NCBI GenBank assembly: GCA_027596945.1
Contig: JADGJH010000701.1
Coordinates: 1 to 15,202, forward strand
Length of the DNA: 15,202 bases
Direction of reading: 5' to 3'
Source: Physocladia obscura
Taxonomy: Eukaryota; Chytridiomycota; Chytridiomycetes; Chytridiales; Chytriomycetaceae
Within the stretch, counting starts at the first letter, position 1; each line of letters begins with the position of its first letter. A program made the translations under genes and the position numbers. A model generated the notes under the pieces. It ran no database searches. It was not told the origin of the DNA and saw nothing but the letters and a program-made list of their open reading frames with translations. Shown one piece after another: positions 1 to 10,826 of the stretch.

Positions 1-32
1 GTAAAATACATCGTATTGTGGAAGAAATAGCT

Positions 33-39
33 TATATAA
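33..39 (+). promoter_or_regulatory. TATA-like element upstream of the SIMPL gene
   Basis: TATATAA lies about 107 nt before the chosen start codon of the SIMPL gene, and a second TATA-like stretch occurs at 53-68. The flank is AT-rich, so such matches arise easily by chance. No other regulatory signal is recognisable in 1-145. Confidence 0.2.
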
Positions 40-145
40 TTCTCTGATGCGTTTTTATATGTATAAATTGTCAATTAATGGAGGGTTGAACTTGAATTTT
101 CAAATTTTCGTCAAAACAAATTCTGGTACACCAAAAAAAAAAATA

Positions 146-1009
146 ATGATCTTGATCTTTGCCATTCTCTATACAGCTCTTGCATTTTCTGACTTCGTGT
201 CATCCACCGTTCTCACTGTGACAGGCACAGGTATCATCTCAGCGTATACCAAAAACAAATCAAAACACGAACACAAAAATTTTAACACCCAAAATAAAAC
301 AGGAACCACGTCAATTCCGGCAGATTTTGCTGAAATTGCGATCTCCGTTGATTTCGTCGCGAAGAATGCGTTGAGTGCACAGAAGCAAACAAGCACAACG
401 GCAAACAAAGTTTTGAAAGCACTCGGATTTGTAAATGCATCAAAAATCATCACTTCGAGTGTTAGCTTGAGTGCAAACTACGACAATTCAAATAATCCTT
501 CATTGTACGGCTTATTTCTCGTTTTAATTTTGCTCTTTTTTAATCTTTAACCAATTTTAGGTTAACTGGTTTCACCTCAAGTATCGGAATATCGTTTCGA
601 ACAACTCCCAGTAAAGCTGGAGACGCAATTGACACGTGTATTTCTACTGGCGCAGACAGTATTCAGTCAATCTCATTTATCGCAAGTGATGAAAATAGTA
701 AGTTCTGTCAAACTTTCTGCCAATTTAACTGTTATTTTCGGAACAGACACGGCTGCTGGCAATAAAGCTACATATGAGGCTATCCAAAATGCAATTTCTG
801 AAGCAACAGCAGTATCTTCTCAGCTGAAATTATGTGTTGCTAAAATCAAGAGTATCAATTTAACAAATCTTCAGGCGCCTCCTATTCCGTTCAGTTTTTC
901 ATTGGCCACAGAAGCTGTTGGGGCGAAAGTATCTTCAACCCCAATTCAACCTGGAGCTTTAACTGTTTCAGCATCTGTTGATTTGGTATTTGAATTAGCT
1001 GACTGTTAA
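146..1009 (+). CDS. Secreted SIMPL-domain (DUF541, YggE-like) protein, 4 exons
   Basis: Exons 146-230, 303-504, 561-697 and 747-1009 give 228 residues; the introns (72, 56 and 49 nt) are all GT..AG. The first ~20 residues are a hydrophobic signal peptide (MILIFAILYTALAF). The SIMPL domain fills the rest: it opens with LTVTGTGTTSIPADFAEIAI, then SLSANYD (~84-90), LLTGFTSSIGISF in the middle, and a C-terminal STPIQPGALTVSASVDLVFEL-type strand. This is the full bacterial YggE/SIMPL layout in order. Joining exon 1 to 303 restores the TGTG..S.P..A.I motif, which supports that intron. The in-frame ATG at 47 would place a hydrophilic stretch before the signal peptide, so 146 is preferred. YggE-like proteins are linked to oxidative-stress protection in bacteria, but the biochemical role is unsettled. 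Export from the cell or into the secretory pathway is inferred. Confidence 0.85.
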
Positions 1010-1740
1010 GCTTTTTATTATCTTCAAATTTTTTTGAGTCTTCAGGGAACGGAAGAAAAAGAGGGGGAAAAGAAGAAAAAGAGGAATTATTTTTTTTTTT
1101 TTTTAATTTTTTTTTAGAAATTTTGGATTCTTTATAACTAAAGAGTTTGAAAAGTTTCTGCGATTCCCAATGCAGAGCCTCCATTAATTCAAACGTGCAA
1201 AAAACTCAAATTTTCATCTCGAAGTGTAATTTCTATCAAATTTTAGTTGAAGCAACTGAATTGTTGCTGGACTTACACTTCAAAACACCAAGATAGCAGA
1301 AAATTCAATAGCAAACACAATACCAGGACTGCAAACCATTGCAACGATTATTAGCGCGCTATTTTCCGCATATTGGGTTTGCCTAAATGAAATAAAATTC
1401 GCAAGTGGCTGTACTTGTCAGGTTTCCATTTTTGTACAACGCAGTTTTATGATTTTCTCCATGGTGAATCGTATATAAGTTTCGATATTGCTGTGAATTT
1501 GGTAGATATTGTTTTTGAATTTTTATCATTTTGAAGAATAATGGCTAGAATTGATATTCCCCACGCACTTTGAAGGCTCTCGCAAGTAAACGGTACATCT
1601 TATCCAGAAACTGTGTTTTTATGAGAATTTCCAAGTATCAATAGATTCAATTTAATAATAGAGTAAATTTTTATATTGGTGTCTACATTATTACAGCCGC
1701 ACCAATTCAATTTCGAATGTTCAAATAACAAACTGACAAT
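1010..1740. other. Intergenic region between convergent genes
   Basis: This 731 bp separates the 3' ends of the SIMPL gene (+) and the prolidase (-). It holds a purine-rich run followed by long T tracts (about 1045-1117), an AATAAA at 1391-1396 (+), far for SIMPL 3' processing, and a TATATAAG string near 1472. One ATG-less open stretch (1260-1475, +) encodes no recognisable motif. No RNA gene was recognised. Confidence 0.5.
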
Positions 1741-3544
1741 TCACAACTCAAAAATAAACAAAAATGCAAGTACACTCAAAATCACCAAGAGGAGAATGAT
1801 ATCTACATGTCTCATGGGAACACGCTGCTGTCCACGAATCTGAACTCTCTGCTTTGTCATGAAGGGCAGAAAAGACCTGACAGCTTGACCTCGCTTAATA
1901 TCAAGTACGCGTTGTATTCCTGATTCGGAATTTAAACTTGAGTTTTGTTCAGATAACTTTCTTGATTGCCATTTCATCAGCTTTTCAATGCCAGAAATAG
2001 TTCGTGGCACACTATCTGATAATATCTCTCCACCATTTTCTGTGACCAGAACCATGTCTTCAATTCTGACCCCACCAACAGCTGATTCATAGCGGTGTAG
2101 TACGTCAATATTCAGATGTATTGCCAAATTCTCATCTTTGAGTGCATTTGCAATCATTTTGCTATTAAAATAGCAACCAGGTTCAACTGAAATATAAAAA
2201 GACTTAATAAAAAGAAGAGTGAAGGAATAATTAATTACCTGTCACAACCATCCCAACCTCCAACTTTCTTCTCATTCTCAGATTTTTAATCCCAGGCTCA
2301 TCAATCGGTAACACACTCTCCGGATATCCACCAACATCATGCCCTTCAAGTCCAATCAAATGCCCAACACCATGTGGGAAAAACACAGCTCCAACATGCT
2401 TTGCAACAAGCTCCTCAAACCCACCAGAGCCAATAATAACAACAATGCCCATTTCAACCAAATGCTCCAGAATAACTCGATCTGCCAATCGATGCATATC
2501 CTCCCACTCAACTCCTGGTTGCATTGCCGCACAAACACGTGAATGGGCGTCAAGCACAGCCTCGTATACAGGCCTCCAATTCCCATCAAACACGCCACCA
2601 ATTGGCCATGTACGACTGACATCGCTCACATATCCTTGCACACGCACTCCAGCATCGACCATGATGAAATCATGCGGGCGATGGAAGGGGAGGCGCGCAG
2701 CATTTTCAGAGTAGTGGAGGACAGCAGCGTTGCGCGAGCTGGCGACGATACAGTTTTCGATTGCAGGGTCTGCGGCAAGGGACCAAGACTTGTGGAAAAA
2801 TTCGGCGACAAGGTTGCGTTCGTGGGTGTGGGTGTGGACAGTTGTCATGAGGTGTTTGTGGGCTTTGCATGTGATTTCTGCAGCCTTTTTATGGATATTT
2901 AATTATTATATAAGAAAATATGTAGCAACATTTCAATCCACCTTTCGTAATAACAATATTTCTGCCGAAGATTTCGTCACACGTGCTTCAGTAATTGCAA
3001 AAGTAAAAGTATCAGATTCAAGAACAAATCCGTTCAAAATCGCAAGTGCTGGGTCCTGTGATTTTAAAACATACACAATTTTGCTGCATCCCACAGCCTG
3101 TTTATAACAAATCAGATGTCTGAGCCTTGCAACGAAAAAAAGAGGCATTAACAAACGCACCAATATCAGCTCTTCGCGAGCTTGAAGTTCGGTAACAGCA
3201 TTGTCGACACCTGTTCGGCGCTGTAATTGGTCGAGTGACGGTGGAGTACCATTCCACAGCCGATACTCATCATCGAAAAGCGGCTGTATGATTGTCGCTC
3301 GTGCGGTAATAGTGTCAATAATCAATGCGTGACCCAACGCGGAGCTCCCACCGAGTCCAGTGAGATAATAAAAGAATAATGGTTCTGTTCCAGGAACCAA
3401 ATATATGGCGCCGCCCTTGGCGATGGCGTCGCTGTGTGTCGCAATTTGCAGCAGAGAAAGAGTTTTGCGTCGATTCTCGGTTGCGATCGGAGCAAAATCG
3501 AACGGATCGAAAGGCGATTCATGTTGTTGTTGGTGGCGAAGCAT
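1741..3544 (-). CDS. PEPD: Prolidase (Xaa-Pro dipeptidase, M24B) with a C-terminal membrane anchor
   Basis: Exons 3544-3161, 3097-2942, 2884-2239 and 2186-1741 give 543 residues; introns are 63, 57 and 52 nt. An AMP_N-type N-domain is followed by a pita-bread catalytic domain. The metal ligands are D257 (MVDAG), D268 (YVSDVSRTWP), H355 (PHGVGHLIG), E397 (TVEPGCYF) and E438 (GGVRIED). EDMHRLADR, GHDVGGYPESV and PIDEPG are characteristic of PEPD prolidases rather than aminopeptidase P. Prolidase cleaves Xaa-Pro dipeptides in the last step of proline-rich peptide turnover. Oddities: after the domain ends (~466) comes a basic linker and then a strongly hydrophobic C-terminus (~525-541) ending IFEL, predicting a tail anchor, whereas known prolidases are soluble. 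A TAA directly precedes the ATG at 3544 in frame, which supports that start. The upstream gene ends only 55 bp away. Confidence 0.9.
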
Positions 3545-3599
3545 TTATTGTTGACTTGTTTACAAACCAAAAACAAAACATGACAGAAACACCCAAATT

Positions 3600-5492
3600 C
3601 TATGATGCAAAACCCTTGGAATTCATATGCTGCTGTTGAATAACTTTGGCCAACATTGTAAGTGAATCCATGCCTTCCTGTTTAGTAACATAACCGTAAT
3701 CATTATCAGTTCTACTTCCTTCACTGTACTTATATCTGTCATCATCGTTAACACCACCAATATCCTGGTGAGTTCCGCTAACTCTATAATCATCATACCC
3801 ATATTCACGACGGCCACTATTGCCGTCGTCATCGTCATCGTCATTCAAATTGTCAGAAAACGTGTGGTTTCGATCAAATAAATGCAGTGCAGCTCGAGAC
3901 GGTATGCTACTTCGTGGAATTGGAGACATTTCTTCCGATCGATAATCGCCTGGTGGTGTGTCAGCAGCATCACGCGAAGAACGCGTTGAAAACGGGGAGA
4001 TTGCCATTTCACGATTACTTGCAGAAATTATGTCGGTGGAAGCAGCTGCGGCAGCGTTTGCTTCATCGAATTTTTGCAGACGTTGTTGCAGTTTTCCGAC
4101 TTCAATTTCATCATCATATCCCATCACAAAACTATAGCTTTTTCGGTTATCGGCCACAATTACGATAGAATCGTCGCCATCATTGAAACTGAGAGAGGAA
4201 TTCATAGCTCTACTATTTACTCGCTGCTGTTGGTCCGGTGTGGAGGCAGGCAGAGGCGGGAGCACGTCGTCATCTGGAGGAGTTGCTGGAGTGCCAAGAT
4301 TTATGGAGGCTGAAGTGCGCGGCAGGATAGTATCTTTCTGGGTGACGTTGTCTGAACTTGCAGAATTCAGACCTAGAAGAAGGTGGAGCGGGGGTAGACG
4401 AGATGGAGGTGATTGGGTTTGCGATTTAGACGCGTATGCGGCATCCGTAGTATTTACAGTTTGCGGGGGGGCAGATGAGGCTGAGGCTGAAGTTGGAGTT
4501 GGGGTTGAGTTAGGAATGCGTGGAAGGGAGCGATCGTCGATTCCACTGTTAATATCAACAGTGAAAGTTGGCCCTTTTTGCTCGTCGATCGTGACTCCAG
4601 GAAAAGCCGGGAGAGCGCGATCGAAGGTGTCAGCAATGCTTGCGTTACTGGAAATTGGAATCGGCGGTAATGCGCGTCTTTTAACCACAGGCGGAGCGAC
4701 GGAAGTAACAGTGTGTGCAACAGAGTTGGTGCCAACAACACTTCCGACAGGTGTTGGCGGCAATGACCGTTCATCCCACGCAGTCGTAGCCAGGCCGTCA
4801 TGAAAATTGGTGTGAATTTCCGGATAATAATGCGTACGTTTCGTTGGCGATGTTGCTGTGCTCGTGATTGTTGCACTGGGTGAAACGCCAGAGCTAAACG
4901 CGGCAGGCAATGGCGGAAGCGGACGCATTTCGGCAGAATCTGGCGAATGTATTTTGAGCTTTCCGAGAAGTCCAAAGAGGCTTCTCTGGATGCCCGAGCC
5001 GAAGCTGGCAATAGTTGTTGTTGTAGGTGCAGTTGGTGGCGCCTTTCTGTTTGCTTTTGTAGACAGACGGCCAAAACTTTTCTTTGTGTGATTAGAAGCG
5101 ATGGTCGGGGCTTTATTGCTGTGCGAGTTGCTGTGATAGCTAGTGGAGTAAATGTTAATGTTATTGTTGTTGATATTGTTTGATGATTGCGAAGCAGCAT
5201 CGGCAAAGATACTTGCGCTGTCCGCGTGATCTTCTCGCCGCCGCTTCTCACGTTCTCGTTCTTTTTCTTCCTCTTCCGCCAGTTGTTGGGCCCGCTGCAT
5301 TGTCAACAAGGCATGCGATGTGTGGTGTGTAAAGTCTGTGGAAGTTGTAGGCCGTGGTAACTCAAGTGAATGCAAGTCAAGAATCCGATCGTTGTCCGAG
5401 CTGCTTTTTCCTGTTCCACCACTGGCTGATACGAATCCCCATTCGCGCAAAAACCGTTGCAAAGTATCTGCTTTGGGTGTTGGTGTTCCCAT
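3600..5492 (-). CDS. Hypothetical intronless disordered protein with repeated RxLPxxP motifs
   Basis: The gene encodes 630 residues in one exon; I do not recognise a family. The ATG at 5492 is the first in frame after an upstream TGA. The N-terminus (1-20, MGTPTPKADTLQRFLREWGF) looks helical. A charged segment at ~66-87 (AEEEEKERER) could form a short coiled coil, Asn- and Ser/Thr-rich tracts follow, and SLFGLLGKLK at 171-180 could be an amphipathic helix. Five class I SH3-ligand-like motifs follow: RPLPPLP (190), RSLPPTP (242), RALPPIP (273), RALPAFP (292) and RSLPRIP (321), with VLPPLP at 410. A short helical stretch lies at 467-486, an Asp run at 550-555, and the C-terminal 80 residues are rich in D and Y. 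Composition suggests an unstructured scaffold or adaptor binding SH3 proteins, perhaps in cortical actin or endocytosis. That role is inference only. The gene is much richer in CpG than the flanking intergenic DNA. Confidence 0.75.
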   Translation of the reverse strand: MGTPTPKADTLQRFLREWGFVSASGGTGKSSSDNDRILDLHSLELPRPTTSTDFTHHTSHALLTMQRAQQLAEEEEKEREREKRRREDHADSASIFADAASQSSNNINNNNINIYSTSYHSNSHSNKAPTIASNHTKKSFGRLSTKANRKAPPTAPTTTTIASFGSGIQRSLFGLLGKLKIHSPDSAEMRPLPPLPAAFSSGVSPSATITSTATSPTKRTHYYPEIHTNFHDGLATTAWDERSLPPTPVGSVVGTNSVAHTVTSVAPPVVKRRALPPIPISSNASIADTFDRALPAFPGVTIDEQKGPTFTVDINSGIDDRSLPRIPNSTPTPTSASASSAPPQTVNTTDAAYASKSQTQSPPSRLPPLHLLLGLNSASSDNVTQKDTILPRTSASINLGTPATPPDDDVLPPLPASTPDQQQRVNSRAMNSSLSFNDGDDSIVIVADNRKSYSFVMGYDDEIEVGKLQQRLQKFDEANAAAAASTDIISASNREMAISPFSTRSSRDAADTPPGDYRSEEMSPIPRSSIPSRAALHLFDRNHTFSDNLNDDDDDDGNSGRREYGYDDYRVSGTHQDIGGVNDDDRYKYSEGSRTDNDYGYVTKQEGMDSLTMLAKVIQQQHMNSKGFAS

Positions 5493-5931
5493 TCTGGGCT
5501 TTTTTCTCAGGAAATTGGATTTGTCAAAATCATGTGGATAATTTTTCTGGGCTTGCGTTCGTTTTTGTTTCCGCAGCTTCTGTCAACAGATTGAGTCATG
5601 TAAATGGATGGTAAATATATGTTTGCATACTATACCAAATATCATATTTTTATACCTATTGATATTTTCCGTCTTGGTGGCAGAAACCTAAGGCCATAAT
5701 AGTTTCAGCAATTTGTTTTTAGATAGGTAAGGTTGCACGGCAGTGACATGTTTCATTGGGCTTGCAGCTCCATCGACAAAATCTCAAGTGCAATGTTGAT
5801 TTTTCTTTTTTTTCGATAAAAAAAAGGGAAAAAAAATCAGAGAGAAAGAGAGTGAGTACGAGTGCATTGGCAATCAAAGTGACCAAAGTTAAGACATTTT
5901 CTCCAACATGTTTTCACTAACAAAATTAATC
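5493..5931. promoter_or_regulatory. 5' flank of the RxLPxxP gene
   Basis: This is probable promoter and 5' UTR DNA for the minus-strand gene starting at 5492. TGGGCTT (AAGCCCA on the gene strand) occurs at 5495-5501, abutting the ATG, and again at 5549-5555 and 5757-5763. A GA-rich tract (CT-rich on the gene strand) lies at 5839-5856, next to an A-rich run. No canonical TATA position can be assigned. Confidence 0.35.
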
Positions 5932-6448
5932 GAAATATTTAGAATAATAAACTAACAATAAGTTTTATCCTCTTGACTGATTCAACAAATGTAACATAAA
6001 ACTTGACTAGTCTGCATTATGAAAAATGAAAATGAAGAAAATGAAGGAAGCATACTTAATAACTCACTCAAATCAAAAGTAGGATTTATAAATGTTTGGC
6101 AAGGGGAATAAAGGCAGTCAGTTATGTTTCAAGTTCATGCTCATTAAATCTTGATCAAAACTCTTAGCAACTGTAACAGCAGTGTAATACTGATATCTTA
6201 AAGAATATTAGTCTTCAATTTCAATTCATACACATTTTTGCAATCTTATCCATCATAACACTAAGCTTGCATCATAAATGTAAACTTTATATCCTTTCAT
6301 AGTATCTAATAAATAATATTTCTATTTCAATTCTCTGTTAACTATTATTTAACATAATTTATTTCTAAATCTAGCATGCCATCAAGTAACTCGTGCCTCA
6401 GACTTTAATTTTTACTTCTGTAACAATTCTCATAATTGGAATACATTA
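5932..6448. other. AT-rich, CpG-poor intergenic DNA
   Basis: I see no gene, RNA or clear repeat here. The stretch is AT-rich with only one CpG dinucleotide (6392) and has no open frame of convincing length on either strand. It adjoins the decayed coding fragment that follows. Confidence 0.5.
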
Positions 6449-6910
6449 TTACAAGTCCCGCTGTGCTGCTTCTCCAAAGAATTGAATTTGCTCTTTTTTT
6501 TGGTCTTTTTTGTCTGCACTCTCTTTACAAGTTTTGCATGAAATGGGTTTTTTCTTGCCTTTCTTTCTTGGTTTGAACTTATTTTTCATTGATTCCTTCA
6601 CAATTATCAATAGTCCTGCTTAAATACTTTCTCCATGATAATTTTTTTGCTTATTCCCAGCGTGTTTGAGTATTTGCACATGCTGTCTCTGTCTTTGCGC
6701 AGACCAAAGACTGCTATACTGATTGATTGGGAGAAAAGGGGTGGGAAGAAAGTTGTGGATGAGTGATTCTGTGATAAGTTTGGCTTGTATTTCATTCAAA
6801 AATTTATAAGTGTTGTGTTTATCCTGAGTCAGTATTGTTGTACTGCTAAGTGCTTGATTTGTTAATGGGAAAACTACAGAAAAAAAAACAGTAATAGGCT
6901 GTTTAATAGC
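6449..6910 (-). pseudogene. Decayed coding fragment, transposase-like
   Basis: Reading the minus strand from 6910, an ATG-less frame stays open for 96 codons to a TAA at 6620-6622. It has a coding-like composition, for example TQDKHNTYKFLNEIQAKLI and then SAQRQRQHVQILKHAGNKQK. Shortly downstream in another frame, 6589-6449 encodes a very basic 46-residue segment with a C-x2-C pair (KKKPISCKTCKE). Helical segment, then a basic RH-containing stretch, then a Cys pair recalls the C-terminal end of piggyBac-type transposases. The resemblance is weak and the frame is broken, so the family is a guess. No terminal inverted repeats or target duplications were found. Confidence 0.3.
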
Positions 6911-7312
6911 TTATCATCTAGATAATACCTATTTTAACACATGGTAGTGACAACTAAATACTGGGACAACTTTCTAACTTCCATTGTTACATGGTTGTCC
7001 AACTAACTATTTCTCTGGTGATTTCTTCTTCAATTCAATTGCTGTTGGTATTGTTATAGTTTTACTTATTTACTTTCATTTGTGAAAGTTTGTGACTAAT
7101 CCAATTTTGATGTCCATGGTTCAGCTAAATATCCGAAATGCTGATAGACTTTTTCCAACCTCTCCAAAAATTAACTTATACTTCATTGAGAAATGATTAT
7201 GGGGATGTAATGAAGTTCTCAACAAGCCACTGCTCCTAGACAACTAAAAATTTACAATTGACAGCTTTTGCAACCTTCCAACTGAAGGAGCCATTTCATT
7301 GAAACTGGTTGA
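6911..7312. other. CpG-poor intergenic DNA
   Basis: No gene or RNA is supportable here. Short coding-like strings appear on the minus strand but all are interrupted by stops. One CpG (7134) is present. The stretch may be part of the same decayed element as the flanking fragments. Confidence 0.4.
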
Positions 7313-7537
7313 TCCAATGAGATCTTGTTTGCTTTGATTTGTTGTAGATCCAAGGAAATTGCTCAATGGGGATTTGGTAAAAGTAAAAGTTATAAAGTGG
7401 ATGAGTTTGGGTCATGAAGTTTTGATGAAAGTGGCTTTCCAGAAAAGCTAAAAGATTTGGCAAAATCATATGAATGACTTGTGGGGCCTTCATTAACAAA
7501 TGTGATAGGAATTAATGGTAGTTATGCATTTCAATAA
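7313..7537 (+). pseudogene. Decayed coding fragment, family unknown
   Basis: One plus-strand frame of 75 codons reads like protein (EIAQWGFGKSKSYKVDEFGS, then SFDESGFPEKLKDLAKSYE, then VGPSLTNVIGINGSYAF). It is interrupted only by TGA at 7415 and 7475 and ends at TAA 7535. TGA is what CGA becomes after CpG deamination, which fits the lack of CpG here. A possible acceptor (TTGTAG) ends at 7348. I recognise no family, and chance cannot be excluded. Confidence 0.25.
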
Positions 7538-7838
7538 AAAAGACGTGCTAGTGTATTCTAGAATCCAACTATATGCCTAGTTTTATTATTTCAAATAACT
7601 GATTGCATAAATTTTTTGGTTGCAATTCTGTATTTTCTTATAAAAAAAAAGAAACTTATCACTGAAAAATATTTTTTCATTGCAATCTGATTGGCTGACA
7701 GTTTTTGAAGTAAAGTAGAAATAGGAACAGGCGTAAGGTTCTGGTAAGTTGTAGAAGACTTGTAGTAATATTCCTGGTAGCTGTAATGACTTGAGTCAAC
7801 TTATTCAATACTAGATCTCAGAACTTCACTGAAAATAT
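7538..7838. other. CpG-poor intergenic DNA before the GEM1 3' end
   Basis: AT-rich sequence with only two CpG (7544, 7732) and A/T homopolymer runs. No gene, RNA or repeat was recognised. Confidence 0.45.
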
Positions 7839-7844
7839 TTTATT
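7839..7844 (-). terminator. Poly(A) signal AATAAA of GEM1
   Basis: TTTATT on the plus strand is AATAAA on the gene strand, about 53 nt downstream of the GEM1 stop codon. It is the only canonical hexamer at a suitable distance, so it is the likely 3' processing signal. Confidence 0.5.
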
Positions 7845-7897
7845 TTCAAATTTGTTTTTCTCACAGTATTTTCATAAAAAAAGTCATGATATAATGG

Positions 7898-10722
<2,825 letters not shown>

Positions 10723-10826
10723 TGTTTTTGTGTTTCTTTCAAAAAAAATCTGCGCACTGAAAAACGATGTGAGACGATTTTCTTTCTCAAAAGTACACTA
10801 GTCCACCACAAAACTCATTTCCCACA

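Noticed and set aside
47..145. Longer SIMPL N-terminus starting at the ATG at 47
   Set aside because: It adds a hydrophilic, low-complexity stretch before an excellent signal peptide that begins at 146; family members start close to the signal sequence.
1260..1475. ATG-less open frame of 72 codons on the plus strand
   Set aside because: No start codon, no motif and no clear exon limits; a run this long is not rare in AT-rich intergenic DNA across six frames.
1741..3544. Mitochondrial aminopeptidase P (XPNPEP3/ICP55) identity
   Set aside because: My first idea, because the metal ligands are shared across M24B; EDMHRLADR, HDVGGYPE and IDEPG match prolidase instead, and no presequence is evident.
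4183..4803. 206-residue open frame antisense to the RxLPxxP gene
   Set aside because: It mirrors the codon periodicity of the gene on the other strand and shows no domain; the sense frame is three times longer and has the coherent motif set.
5933..7897. Repeat-induced point mutation (RIP) as cause of the base bias
   Set aside because: RIP mainly turns CpA into TpA, yet CA and TG are plentiful here while CpG is missing, which points to CpG deamination.
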